A stretch of DNA of 64,000 nucleotides. It comes from Roseateles sp. Lineage in GTDB: Bacteria > Pseudomonadota > Gammaproteobacteria > Burkholderiales > Burkholderiaceae_C. A program made the position numbers and the translations under genes. Position 1 is the first letter of the stretch. The number at the start of each line of letters is the position of its first letter. Of this stretch, positions 36,520-45,566 are shown piece after piece. The stretch lies in assembly GCA_019234295.1 (NCBI GenBank), contig JAFALK010000087.1:50369-114368 (forward strand), written 5' to 3'. Below the pieces are notes generated by a model that was given only the letters and a program-made list of their open reading frames with translations, ran no database searches and was not told where the DNA came from.

Positions 36520-38442
36520 ATGTCCGTCCCGACCGAGAAGTTCGACAGCCCGCGCCTGATTGGCGACATCGGGCGCACCTTCGCGCGCTTTGCGCTGGAA
36601 GTCGCGCCAGGCGTGTTCACCCACATTGCCTCACTGCGTTGCGCCGAGCACGCGGATTTCCATGCCGCCGTGAGCAGCTATCTTGCCTCGATCACTGACC
36701 TGCCGGGCGGCGTGCAGCAGATCGCGCATATGGGCATCGCCATTGCCAATCCGGTCGAAGGCGACCAGGTGCGCATGACCAACTACCACTGGCAGTTCTC
36801 GATCGAGCAGATGCGTTCGCGCCTCGGGCTGGACACGCTGGTGGTCGTCAACGATTTCACGGCCTTGGCCATGGTGCTGCCGCGCCTGACGGCGGCCGAT
36901 GCGCGCAAGATCGGCGGCGGTGCGCCGCGCATGCCCAGCGTGGTGGGCGTGCTGGGCGCCGGCTCGGGCCTGGGCGTGTCCGGCCTCATCCCGGCCGGCG
37001 ACAGCTGGGTGGCGCTGGGCACCGAGGGGGGGCACACGAGCTTCGCGCCGCGCGATGATCGCGAGCTGGCCATCCTGAGATACGGCCTGCAGCGATACGA
37101 CCACGTGTCCTTCGAGCGCGTTCTCTCGGGTCCGGGCCTGGAGCTGATTCGCATGGCGCTGGCCGAGCGTAATGGCGTGAAGGCCAGCGAGATGTCCTCG
37201 CCCGAGATCTCGCGTCGCGCGCTCAGCGGTGAGTGCGCGCTGTGCAAGGAGGCGCTGGAGGTCTTTTGCACCATCCTCGGCACGGCGGCGGCCAATCTGG
37301 CCGTGACGCTCGGCGCATTTGGCGGCATCTACATCGGCGGGCGCATCGTGCCCATGCTCGGCGACTTCTTCGACAAGTCGCCGTTCCGCGCGCGCTTCGA
37401 GGACCGCGGCCGCTTCCACTCCTATGTGGCCTCGATCCCGACCTACGTGATCACGGACGAACACTCAACTTTCCGCGGCGTCTCGACGATTCTCGATTCG
37501 CAGCTTCGAACCCTGCAGCCCGATCCAGGCAGCGCCATCCTCGGCCAGATCCGACGCGCCCGCGAGCAACTCTCGCCGGCAGAGTTGCGCGTGGCCGAGC
37601 ATGTGCTCGAGCGTCCGCGCGACGTGCTGAACGAGCCGATCGCCGAGATCGCGCGTGCCGCGCAGGTGAGCCAGCCGACCGTGATCCGCTTTTGCCGCTC
37701 GCTCGGCTGCGAGGGCCTCTCGGACTTCAAGCTGCGCCTGGCCTCGGGGCTCACCGGTACCGTGCCCGTCACGCACACACAGGTGCAGAGCGATGACTCG
37801 GTCGTGGAGCTCGGCGCCAAGGTGCTGGGCAATACGGCCAGCGCGATCCTTGCCGTGCGCAGCCAGCTCAATCGCGACATGATCGACCGCGCAATCGCCT
37901 TGCTGCAGGGCGCACGCCGCATCGAGTTTTTCGCGCGTAGCCACTACAGCGTGGTGGCCCAGGACGCGCAGTACAAGTTCATGCGCTTTGGCATGCCCTG
38001 CGCCGTGCACGTGGAGCCGCGCCTGCAGCAGTTGGCGGCCGAACTGCTCGGGCCGGGCGACGTGGCCATCGTGATCAGCGCCTCGGGGAGTCTGCCCGAG
38101 CTGATGGCCGTGGCCGAGCGCGCCCGCGAGCGTGGCGCACGCCTGATCGCGATCACCGCCGGGCAGTCGCCGCTGGCTCGCAAGGCCGACGCCGTGCTGA
38201 TCGTGGACCATGTGGAAGACGTGGCCACGCAAGTGCCCATGGTCAGCCGCATCTTGCACCTGCTCATGATCGACATTCTGGCCGTGGGCGTGGCCATGCG
38301 CCGCAGTCCCGAGAGTCTGGCGGCCGCGAGCGCGGACGAAGACGACCTCAACACCGGTGCGGCCCCCGATGCGGCCACCCGCGCCAGTCCGGGCGTTAGC
38401 GTCGCGACGCCGCTGGCGCGCCTGACCTCCCACAGTCGCTAG
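36520..38442 (+). CDS. Glucokinase-like/RpiR (HexR-like) fusion transcriptional regulator
   Basis: 640 residues, the size of the known bifunctional glucokinase/RpiR proteins of Burkholderia. Residues 1-320 are a glucokinase fold; about 338-412 an RpiR winged-helix domain with VSQPTVIRFCRSLGCEGLSD, very like HexR; about 450-590 a SIS sugar-phosphate domain. The kinase half is altered: DIGRTFARF (16-24) instead of DIGGTNARF, and YIGGRIVPM (271-279) instead of GGGIVPR. The sugar-site residues Asn111, Asp112, Glu169, His172 and Glu199 remain. I infer glucose sensing without phosphorylation. ATG 36520 starts at the conserved region; ATGs further upstream would add a low-complexity leader. Confidence 0.93.
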   Translation: MSVPTEKFDSPRLIGDIGRTFARFALEVAPGVFTHIASLRCAEHADFHAAVSSYLASITDLPGGVQQIAHMGIAIANPVEGDQVRMTNYHWQFSIEQMRSRLGLDTLVVVNDFTALAMVLPRLTAADARKIGGGAPRMPSVVGVLGAGSGLGVSGLIPAGDSWVALGTEGGHTSFAPRDDRELAILRYGLQRYDHVSFERVLSGPGLELIRMALAERNGVKASEMSSPEISRRALSGECALCKEALEVFCTILGTAAANLAVTLGAFGGIYIGGRIVPMLGDFFDKSPFRARFEDRGRFHSYVASIPTYVITDEHSTFRGVSTILDSQLRTLQPDPGSAILGQIRRAREQLSPAELRVAEHVLERPRDVLNEPIAEIARAAQVSQPTVIRFCRSLGCEGLSDFKLRLASGLTGTVPVTHTQVQSDDSVVELGAKVLGNTASAILAVRSQLNRDMIDRAIALLQGARRIEFFARSHYSVVAQDAQYKFMRFGMPCAVHVEPRLQQLAAELLGPGDVAIVISASGSLPELMAVAERARERGARLIAITAGQSPLARKADAVLIVDHVEDVATQVPMVSRILHLLMIDILAVGVAMRRSPESLAAASADEDDLNTGAAPDAATRASPGVSVATPLARLTSHSR

Positions 38443-38457
38443 GGATAACCCTTGGCG

Positions 38458-38475
38458 CGGCGCAGGTATGCGCCG
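38458..38475 (+). terminator. Short hairpin after glkR
   Basis: CGGCGC (38458-38463) and GCGCCG (38470-38475) form a 6-bp stem with a 6-base loop 15 bp past the glkR stop, followed by AAATG. Weak terminator candidate. Confidence 0.35.
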
Positions 38476-38540
38476 AAATGTGGAGTTATGTCCGCGGCAG
38501 GTCTACGCTGATCCTCCGACTGTGCCGTGGAGGAGCGGAC

Positions 38541-38942
38541 ATGAAGACCACCCTGATCGCCCTGGCCCTCGGGGCCGTGACCGGTTTGTGCAGCGCTGCG
38601 GGCGGTGCACCCTACAGTCCGGAGATCATGGCCTTGCGTTACGAGTGCGCGGCCAAGTACTACCCGACCGAATACGCCTCTCGCTACTACAGCCCGCAGG
38701 CCTACGAAAAGGGTGAGTACAAAGGCAAGTCCGAGTGCACGGACCAGCAGTATTCGTCCTATCTTGAGACGGTGGATCCGACCCGCGTGATGTCGGCGTA
38801 TCCGACTGCGGCCGGCAAGCCGGGCTACAAGAACAAGGCCTACAAGCCCGACTACAACAGCAAGGACTACGACCGCCACTACGACAAGGATTACGACAAG
38901 GATTACGACAAGGGCTACGACAAGTCCGAGGAGAAGAAGTAG
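38541..38942 (+). CDS. Exported tyrosine/lysine/aspartate repeat protein
   Basis: 133 residues of unknown family. A signal peptide (MKTTLIALALGAVTGLCSAA) leads to a Tyr-rich region (EYASRYYSPQAYEKGEYKGK) with Cys residues at two positions, then a C-terminal tail built from DYDK-type repeats (DYDKDYDKDYDKGYDK) ending EKK. A strong GGAGGAG five to eight bases before ATG 38541 fixes the start. The alternating Asp/Lys/Tyr tail may be disordered or bind metal, surface or peptidoglycan; none of this is shown. It stands alone between two hairpins. Confidence 0.75.
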   Translation: MKTTLIALALGAVTGLCSAAGGAPYSPEIMALRYECAAKYYPTEYASRYYSPQAYEKGEYKGKSECTDQQYSSYLETVDPTRVMSAYPTAAGKPGYKNKAYKPDYNSKDYDRHYDKDYDKDYDKGYDKSEEKK

Positions 38943-38950
38943 CCGGCCCT

Positions 38951-38972
38951 GGCCGCGTCGGGAGACGCGGCC
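38951..38972 (+). terminator. GNRA-tetraloop hairpin after the DYDK-repeat gene
   Basis: GGCCGCGTC (38951-38959), loop GGGA, GACGCGGCC (38964-38972): a perfect 9-bp stem capped by a GNRA-type tetraloop, eight bases after the stop codon. Stable transcript end; no U-tract. Confidence 0.55.
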
Positions 38973-39107
38973 GGCCTCGGAGTTCAGGGCAAACCCGCGC
39001 TTGGAGATCCGCTATCAGGCTCCAAGTGGGCTGCCGCATACAATCCGCGATTCCCTCGTCCGCAGGTCCATGACCTGCCCGGCGAGCCTTACTCCGAGGA
39101 ATTTCAA

Positions 39108-39431
39108 GTGTTCATCTCCACCGCTTTCGCCCAGACCACGGGCGCCGCTGCCCAGGACTCGTCCGGCCTGCTCGGCATGCTGCCCCTGCTTGCTGTCTTC
39201 GCAGTCATGTACTTCATCATGATCCGCCCGCAGATGAAGCGCCAGAAGGAGACCAAGGCGATGCTCGAGGCCCTGGCCAAGGGCGACGAGGTGGTCACCA
39301 CCGGCGGCATGCTTGGCAAGATCACCAAGATGGGCGAGAGCTTCGTGAGCATCGAAGTGGCCAGCGGCGTGGAGCTGCAGGTGCAGCGCGGCGCGATCTC
39401 GCAAGTGCTGCCCAAGGGCACGATCAAGTAA
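39108..39431 (+). CDS. yajC: Preprotein translocase subunit YajC
   Basis: 107 residues. A single membrane segment (LLGMLPLLAVFAVMYFIMI) is followed by RPQMKRQKE and the conserved cytoplasmic GDEVVTTGGMLGKI, typical of YajC, which associates with SecDF in protein export. The GTG start at 39108 is preceded by GAGGA nine bases away. First gene of the yajC-secD-secF cluster; tgt and queA, its frequent upstream partners, are absent here. Confidence 0.95.
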   Translation: MFISTAFAQTTGAAAQDSSGLLGMLPLLAVFAVMYFIMIRPQMKRQKETKAMLEALAKGDEVVTTGGMLGKITKMGESFVSIEVASGVELQVQRGAISQVLPKGTIK

Positions 39432-39504
39432 TCGGCCTCAGCGCCGCACGTTTGCCAACGCAGGCCGGTCCGAGATCGGCCTGTGCCCCTTCGAGGGAGT
39501 CTTC

Positions 39505-41406
39505 ATGAACCGTTATCCGCTGTGGAAGTACCTGGTCCTCGTGATCGCCTTCCTGATCGGCGCCCTGTATTCGCTGCCCAACTTCTTTGGCGAGGCGCCC
39601 GCCGTGCAGGTGTCCAGCAGCAAGGTCACCATCAAGATTGACGAGCCCCTGGTGGCGCGCGTGAATGCGGCGCTCGACGCCGCCAAGATCCAGCCCGACT
39701 TCGTCCAGCTCGAGGGCGGCTCCATCAAGGCCCGCTTTGCCGACACGGACACCCAGATCAAGGCCAAGGACGCGATCACCGCGGCCCTGAACAAAGATCC
39801 GGCCGAGCCGACCTACATCGTTGCGCTGAACCTGCTGTCGCGCTCGCCGCAGTGGCTGGCCAAGCTGCATGCCTTCCCCATGTACCTGGGCCTGGACCTG
39901 CGCGGCGGCGTGCATTTCTTGATGCAGGTGGACATGAAGGCTGCGCTGACCAAGAAGGCGGAGGCACTGACCGGCGACGTGCGCAGCCTGCTGCGCGACA
40001 AGAACGTGCGCCACGCCGGCATCACGCGCGACGGCAACACCGTCCGCATCGCCTTCCGCGAGGCCGAGACGCGCAAGGCGGCGCAAGATGTGCTGAACGT
40101 TCAGCTGCCCGATCTGCAATGGGCTGAAGCCGCCGACGGTGAGAACCTCGCCCTCGTGGGCACGCTCAAGCCCCTGGCCCAGAAGGCCGTGCAGGACGCC
40201 GCGCTCAAGCAAAACATCACGACCCTGCACAACCGCGTGAACGAGCTGGGCACCAGCGAGCCCGTGATCCAGCAGCAGGGCGCCGACCGAATCGTTGTGC
40301 AGTTGCCCGGTGTGCAGGACACGGCCCGTGCCAAGGACATCATTGGTCGCACCGCCACGCTGGAAATGCGCATGGTGGACGACAGCGTCGAGGCCCAGGC
40401 AGCCCTGAGCGGCAGCGGCCCTGTGCCCTTCGGCGACGAGCGCTACATGGACCGCCAATACGGCCCGATCATCGTCAAGCGCCAAGTCATCCTCACTGGC
40501 GACAACCTCAACGACGCCCAGCCCGGCTTCGACGAGAACCACCAGCCCTCGGTCAACCTGACCGTGGACGCCAAGGGCGCCCGCATCATGAAGGAGGTCT
40601 CGCGCGAGAACATCGGCAAGCGCATGGCCATCCTGCTGTTCGAGAAGGGCAAGGGCGAGGTCGTGACCGCGCCGCGCATCAACAGCGAGCTCGGTGCCAA
40701 CTTCCGCATCAGCGGCGCCATGGGCGTGCAAGAAGCGGCCGACACGGCCCTGTTGCTGCGCGCGGGCTCGCTGGCCGCGCCAATGGAGATCATCGAGGAG
40801 CGCACCATCGGCCCGAGCCTCGGCGCCGAGAATATTGCCAAGGGTATCCATTCGGTGATCGGCGGCTTCCTGGCCGTGGCCGCCTTCATGTGCCTTTACT
40901 ACATGATGTTCGGCCTGTTCTCCGCGCTCGCCCTGGGCTTCAACCTGCTGCTCGTGGTGGCTGTGCTGTCCATGCTGCAAGCCACGCTCTCGCTGCCGGG
41001 CATGGCCGCCATCGCCCTCGTGCTGGGCATGGCCATCGACGCCAACGTGCTGATCAACGAACGTGTGCGCGAGGAGCTGCGCGGCGGTGCGAGTCCGCAG
41101 GTGGCCATCAACCTCGGCTACGAGCGCGCGTTCGCTACCATTCTGGACTCGAACGTCACGACCCTGATCGCCGGCCTGGCCCTGCTGGCTTTCGGCTCCG
41201 GTCCCGTCAAGGGCTTCGCCGTCGTGCACTGCCTGGGCATCCTCACCTCCATGTTCTCATCGGTCGTGTTCTCGCGCGCCCTGGTCAACCTTTGGTACGG
41301 CCGCCAGAAGAAGCTCAAGAGTGTGTCCATCGGGCAGGTGTGGAAGCCTGCTCCGGATTCCCCCGGCACGCCTGAAGCGACCGAACCGACTGCAGACAAG
41401 GCCTGA
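39505..41406 (+). CDS. secD: Protein translocase subunit SecD
   Basis: 633 residues. Uses the proton gradient to help pull exported proteins across the inner membrane. N-terminal membrane segment, a large periplasmic P1 region with YLGLDLRGGVHFLMQVD, and a C-terminal RND-type bundle of membrane helices containing LVLGMAIDANVLINERVREE, the Asp-bearing proton-relay motif. The gene is 5 bp from secF, so they are co-translated. Confidence 0.97.
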   Translation: MNRYPLWKYLVLVIAFLIGALYSLPNFFGEAPAVQVSSSKVTIKIDEPLVARVNAALDAAKIQPDFVQLEGGSIKARFADTDTQIKAKDAITAALNKDPAEPTYIVALNLLSRSPQWLAKLHAFPMYLGLDLRGGVHFLMQVDMKAALTKKAEALTGDVRSLLRDKNVRHAGITRDGNTVRIAFREAETRKAAQDVLNVQLPDLQWAEAADGENLALVGTLKPLAQKAVQDAALKQNITTLHNRVNELGTSEPVIQQQGADRIVVQLPGVQDTARAKDIIGRTATLEMRMVDDSVEAQAALSGSGPVPFGDERYMDRQYGPIIVKRQVILTGDNLNDAQPGFDENHQPSVNLTVDAKGARIMKEVSRENIGKRMAILLFEKGKGEVVTAPRINSELGANFRISGAMGVQEAADTALLLRAGSLAAPMEIIEERTIGPSLGAENIAKGIHSVIGGFLAVAAFMCLYYMMFGLFSALALGFNLLLVVAVLSMLQATLSLPGMAAIALVLGMAIDANVLINERVREELRGGASPQVAINLGYERAFATILDSNVTTLIAGLALLAFGSGPVKGFAVVHCLGILTSMFSSVVFSRALVNLWYGRQKKLKSVSIGQVWKPAPDSPGTPEATEPTADKA

Positions 41407-41411
41407 TCGCC

Positions 41412-42443
41412 ATGGAACTCTTCCGAATCAAGCGGGACCTCCCGTTCATGAAGCACGCGTTGGTCCTCAACGCGATCTCCTTCCTCACCTTTGCCGCGGC
41501 GGTGTTCTTCCTCGTCACGCGTGGCCTGCATTTCTCGATCGAATTCACCGGCGGCACCCTCATCGAGGTCCAGTACGTCCAGGCGGCCGACATCGAGAAG
41601 ACCCGCAGCGTGGTCGAGCACATGGGATTTCCTGACGTGCAGGTGCAGAACTTCGGTTCCTCACGCGACGTGCTGATCCGCCTGCCGCTCAAACCCGGTG
41701 TCAAACAAGCCGAGCTGACCGAGCAGGTCTTCGCCGAGCTCTGCAAGGCCGAGAGCGGCCAGGTCCAGCAGCATGACGGCGTGAACGCCAAGGGCGCCGC
41801 CGAAAGCAAGAAGGTCTGTGCCACGGCCGGCGCCGAGCCGCTGTCGCTGACGCGCTCCGAGATGGTCGGCCCCGCCGTCGGCCAGGAACTGGCCTGGGAC
41901 GCCGCCAAGGCCCTGATCTGCGTCGTGATTGGCATCGTGCTTTACCTGGCCATCCGCTTTGAGTGGAAGTTCGGCGTCGCCGGCATCATCGCCAACCTGC
42001 ACGACGTGGTCATCATCCTGGGCTTCTTCGCCTTCTTCCAGTGGGAGTTCTCGCTGACCGTGCTGGCGGCGGTGCTCGCGGTGCTGGGCTATTCGGTGAA
42101 CGAGTCGGTCGTGATCTTCGACCGGGTTCGTGAGGCCTTCCGCAAGTACCGCAAGCTCAACACCCGCGAGGTCATCGATCACGCCATCACCAGCACCATC
42201 AGCCGCACCATCATCACCCACGGTTGCACCCAGCTCGTGGTGGTGTCCATGCTGCTGTTCGGTGGCCCGACCCTGCACTATTTCGCGCTGGCCCTGACCA
42301 TCGGCATTTGCTTCGGCATCTACTCCTCGGTCTTCGTGGCCGCCGCCATCGCCATGTGGCTAGGCGTGAAGCGGGAAGATTTGGTGAAAGTGCCGTTGTC
42401 CAAGGACGACCCCAACGATCCGAACGCGGGCGCCGTGGTGTAG
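41412..42443 (+). CDS. secF: Protein translocase subunit SecF
   Basis: 343 residues. Partner of SecD. N-terminal membrane helix, a short periplasmic domain with FSIEFTGGTLIEVQY, then five membrane helices containing GYSVNESVVIFDRVRE, the family signature with the conserved Asp. Length and topology are normal. Confidence 0.97.
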   Translation: MELFRIKRDLPFMKHALVLNAISFLTFAAAVFFLVTRGLHFSIEFTGGTLIEVQYVQAADIEKTRSVVEHMGFPDVQVQNFGSSRDVLIRLPLKPGVKQAELTEQVFAELCKAESGQVQQHDGVNAKGAAESKKVCATAGAEPLSLTRSEMVGPAVGQELAWDAAKALICVVIGIVLYLAIRFEWKFGVAGIIANLHDVVIILGFFAFFQWEFSLTVLAAVLAVLGYSVNESVVIFDRVREAFRKYRKLNTREVIDHAITSTISRTIITHGCTQLVVVSMLLFGGPTLHYFALALTIGICFGIYSSVFVAAAIAMWLGVKREDLVKVPLSKDDPNDPNAGAVV

Positions 42444-42487
42444 AGTCAAAACAGCCACTGCCCGCCCCGCCAAGCCAGCCGCCCTAC

Positions 42488-45013
42488 ATGACCGACGCCG
42501 CTCGCAACAAAGCCCTGGCCACACAGGCGCGGCGTGTCTATCTGGAGCATCTGGTGCGGGGCATGGTGCCCCTGGCCAGCACCCTGAACAACACGGCGGC
42601 TCAACTGCTGCTGCTTCCGGCCGAATACCCCGTGATGGTGGCGCGCCGCGACGCGGTCCAGTCCTGGAACCGCCGCGGCCAAGCCTGGCAGTCGGGTTTC
42701 GTCAGCAGCCTGCGACGAGCAGCGGTCAACGGGGTCCCACAGCGGCTCCGCCCTGAGTCTGGCGGCCGAGGCGCCCTGAGCCTGGTGGACGACGACACCA
42801 TCGAGCGCCAGATCACCGGCTCGCGCCTGACCCTGGCCATGATGGACAAGGTCACCTGGGAGTTCACCGACCTGCGCACCCGCATGCAAATGCTCGAGCA
42901 CCATGAGGAGCTCGATGCCAACGACCTGCTGCGTGCCCAGGTCATTGCCGACCTGGTGCTGGACAGCTGGCATGCCTGCGGCCTGGACATCCATGTCTGG
43001 CACATGCTGCAGAACGAGCTCCACGAGGAGTTCGCGGGCCTGATCGGCGAGGCCTACCACGAGGTCAACCGCTGGCTCGTGGCCCAGAACGTCATGCCCG
43101 AGGTCGACCTGCGGCCCTTCATCCGACGCTCCGCCGGTGGTGTTGCTCTAGGCCTTTCGCATGCCTCCGCGGACCTGGTCGCCGGGGCGGGCCAAGGCCG
43201 CCACCAGACCGTCGTGGTCACCGGCATGGGTGGACTGCCTTCTGCGGTGGGTGAGCTGCAGGGCGCAGGCGGGCAGCTCGTCGATGCGTCCGCCCCCGGG
43301 CAGAGCCTGGCCTCCGTGAATGCCAGGGAGGTGCTGGCCCAGCTGCAGCGCGTGCTTCAGCGCCATATCCCGAATTTCGGCGTCAGCGCCGCACTGGCAC
43401 CGACCACGCAGTCCGGCACGGCGGGCAACCCCCCGGCACGCGCATTCGCTCCGACGGCGGTCCAGGGGCTACCGGCGGCAGTCCAGGGCGTCCAGGGGGT
43501 CCAGGGGCTACCGGCGGCGCATCCGGGCTCGAATCACGCGGGCCTGGTGAGTTCCGCGGCCGCCACAGGCAGCGCCGTCTCTCAGGCCACCGGATCCGTG
43601 GCGGCCTCACCGCGGCTCTCGGCCGCGATCCGCCATGCCCAGGAAGTGTTGCAGCATCGACCCGGTGCGCAGATCGACCTGGTCGTGAACGACGCGCCCC
43701 GGGCGCTCGAAGACATCAAGGCGCGGCAGCAGGCTTTCAAGCAAGTGCTCAAGCAGGCCGCCGACACGCCCGGCGAGCGCGCCACGATCGAGATCGTGGC
43801 CATGATGTTTCAGAGCCTGCTGACCGAAGAACGCCTGCCCGCCACAGTGCGCGTGTGGTTCGCACGTCTGCAGATGCCGGTGCTGCGCGTGGCCGTTAGT
43901 GAGCCCGACTTCTTCGCCACGACCGACCATCCGGCACGCCAGTTGATCGACCGCATGGGCTCCTGCGTCATGGGTTTCTCGGCCAGCACTGCCGGCGAGG
44001 GGGCCGTGTCGACAGCCCTGGAGCGCGAGATCAAGCGCGTGGTCCAGGTCGTTGAGGCCTATCCGGACACGGGCCGGCGCGTGTTCGCCACGGTGCTGAC
44101 CGAGTTCGAGAAGTTCCTGGCCCATTACTTCGAGAAAGAGAACCAGGCCTCGATGAGGGGTGTTTCGCTGGCCCAGCAGATCGAGGAGCGCGAGACGATG
44201 GCCATCCAGTACACCATCGAGCTGCGCAAGATGCTCAACGAGGTGCCGGTGCAGGACGGGGTGCGCGAGTTCCTCTTCCATGTCTGGGCCGACGTGCTGG
44301 CCGTGACGGCCATGCGCATGGGCGCGCAGGACGAGGAGACTAAGTCCATGAAGCGCGCAGCAGCCGACCTGATCTGGAGCGCCAGCGCCAAGGTCTCGCG
44401 CGACGAGCGCGCCGAAGTCATCCGCCGCCTGCCGCCCCTGCTCAAGACCCTGCGCGACGGCATGGCGCACGCCGGTCTGTCCACCGAAAAGCAGGACCAG
44501 CATGTGCGCGCGCTCAACAACGCGCTCGCGGCCGCCTTCACGGCCAAAACAGCGAGCATTCCGCAGGAGCGCCTGGACGAGCTGATGGAGCAGTTGGAAC
44601 AGCTCGAGGCCTTGCTGCCCGAGGAAGGCAGCGACGATGCACGGATCAATGACAGCATCATGCGTGACCTCTCGGGGCATGAGGCCGAGGGGATGGAAGT
44701 CGTCTCCGAGGGGGGCACCCAGCCTACGGCAGGCATGCTCGCCTGGGCGCGCGAGCTGCCCGTGGGTGGCTGGTACAAGCTCGACTACCGGGGCCGTATC
44801 GAGGTCGTGCAGCTCGCCTGGCGCGGCGTGCGCCGCAATCTCACGCTCTTCGTGACCCCGGGCGGCCGCGGCGTGCTGTTCCAGGTCAGCCGCATGGCTT
44901 CCTTTCTGCAAGCCGGCCTGCTGCAGCCTGCGCAGGATGAGTTGCTGACCGTCAAGGCCACGCGCAGTGCGCTTGAGAAACTCGAGGCCGACCCCAGCCG
45001 ATTGCTGAATTAG
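42488..45013 (+). CDS. DUF1631 family protein
   Basis: 841 residues, cytoplasmic, function unknown. The N-terminal part has LSLVDDDTIERQI and a long helical region; a variable Gly/Val/Gln-rich linker (about residues 320-380) carries an internal repeat (GLPAAVQG type); the C-terminal half again has long helices and ends in a domain with YRGRIEVVQLAWRGVRRNLTLF, which looks PilZ-like and might bind cyclic di-GMP, though I cannot confirm this. ATG 42488 lies 44 bp past secF. Confidence 0.8.
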   Translation: MTDAARNKALATQARRVYLEHLVRGMVPLASTLNNTAAQLLLLPAEYPVMVARRDAVQSWNRRGQAWQSGFVSSLRRAAVNGVPQRLRPESGGRGALSLVDDDTIERQITGSRLTLAMMDKVTWEFTDLRTRMQMLEHHEELDANDLLRAQVIADLVLDSWHACGLDIHVWHMLQNELHEEFAGLIGEAYHEVNRWLVAQNVMPEVDLRPFIRRSAGGVALGLSHASADLVAGAGQGRHQTVVVTGMGGLPSAVGELQGAGGQLVDASAPGQSLASVNAREVLAQLQRVLQRHIPNFGVSAALAPTTQSGTAGNPPARAFAPTAVQGLPAAVQGVQGVQGLPAAHPGSNHAGLVSSAAATGSAVSQATGSVAASPRLSAAIRHAQEVLQHRPGAQIDLVVNDAPRALEDIKARQQAFKQVLKQAADTPGERATIEIVAMMFQSLLTEERLPATVRVWFARLQMPVLRVAVSEPDFFATTDHPARQLIDRMGSCVMGFSASTAGEGAVSTALEREIKRVVQVVEAYPDTGRRVFATVLTEFEKFLAHYFEKENQASMRGVSLAQQIEERETMAIQYTIELRKMLNEVPVQDGVREFLFHVWADVLAVTAMRMGAQDEETKSMKRAAADLIWSASAKVSRDERAEVIRRLPPLLKTLRDGMAHAGLSTEKQDQHVRALNNALAAAFTAKTASIPQERLDELMEQLEQLEALLPEEGSDDARINDSIMRDLSGHEAEGMEVVSEGGTQPTAGMLAWARELPVGGWYKLDYRGRIEVVQLAWRGVRRNLTLFVTPGGRGVLFQVSRMASFLQAGLLQPAQDELLTVKATRSALEKLEADPSRLLN
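43459..43518 (+). repeat. In-frame direct repeat inside the DUF1631 gene
   Basis: A 21-bp unit beginning GGTCCAGGGGCTACCGG occurs at 43459-43479 and 43498-43518 (39-bp period), with shorter GTCCAGGG copies between them. The period is a multiple of three, so length variation would keep the reading frame and change only the linker. Confidence 0.75.
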
Positions 45014-45046
45014 GCGCTTGGTCGGGCGATCGGCTCGATCGCGATC

Positions 45047-45499
45047 TCAGTGAATCAGGCGATCCTCGGGATCGACGAAGAGCTCGTCGAGGATCAGCGC
45101 GTCGGGCTCCTCGCCCAGGCTCCAGAACACCATCAGCACGATGATCTTCAGGTCCTCGAGGTCCATGGGGCCGCCGGGGATGGCCATGGCGCGGTCGATG
45201 GCCATCTCGCGCATGGGACCGGGCAGCACGCCGGCCGACTCGAGGAAGCTTATGAAGCCGACGGAGACCTCGCCGAGGTGATCAAGCTCCTGCGGCATGT
45301 AGATGCGCAGGCTCTTCTCGCCTTGTTCGCCCTGATAGGACTCGGCCGCCTGGGCCAGCCCATCGAGCCAGGACAGGGCCTCCTCGATTTCCTCGTTTTC
45401 GAAACCCACGGCGCTGAGCTTGCGCGTCAGCTGGGCATGGTCCGGACAGGCATCCGGGCGCCAGTAGGTTTCGTAGAGATAGACCAGCACGTCGAACAT
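45047..45499 (-). CDS. smg: Smg/DUF494 family protein
   Basis: 150 residues, the usual Smg length. MFDVLVYLYETYW at the N-terminus and GFENEEIEEALSWLDGL are typical of the family, whose role is poorly defined but which is regularly found next to dprA and def in gamma- and betaproteobacteria, as here. Acidic, soluble, with no catalytic motif visible. Confidence 0.93.
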   Translation of the reverse strand: MFDVLVYLYETYWRPDACPDHAQLTRKLSAVGFENEEIEEALSWLDGLAQAAESYQGEQGEKSLRIYMPQELDHLGEVSVGFISFLESAGVLPGPMREMAIDRAMAIPGGPMDLEDLKIIVLMVFWSLGEEPDALILDELFVDPEDRLIH

Positions 45500-45566
45500 G
45501 GACTGATGATACCCGAGGGTTTTCGCCTGTTGTCCGGATGATGACCGGGCGAAAACACGGGCTTGT

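Noticed and set aside
38850..38940. Tandem DNA repeats suggesting a CRISPR-like array
   Set aside because: The repeat unit is a 12-bp codon repeat within a coding frame (DYDK), with no spacers or cas genes.
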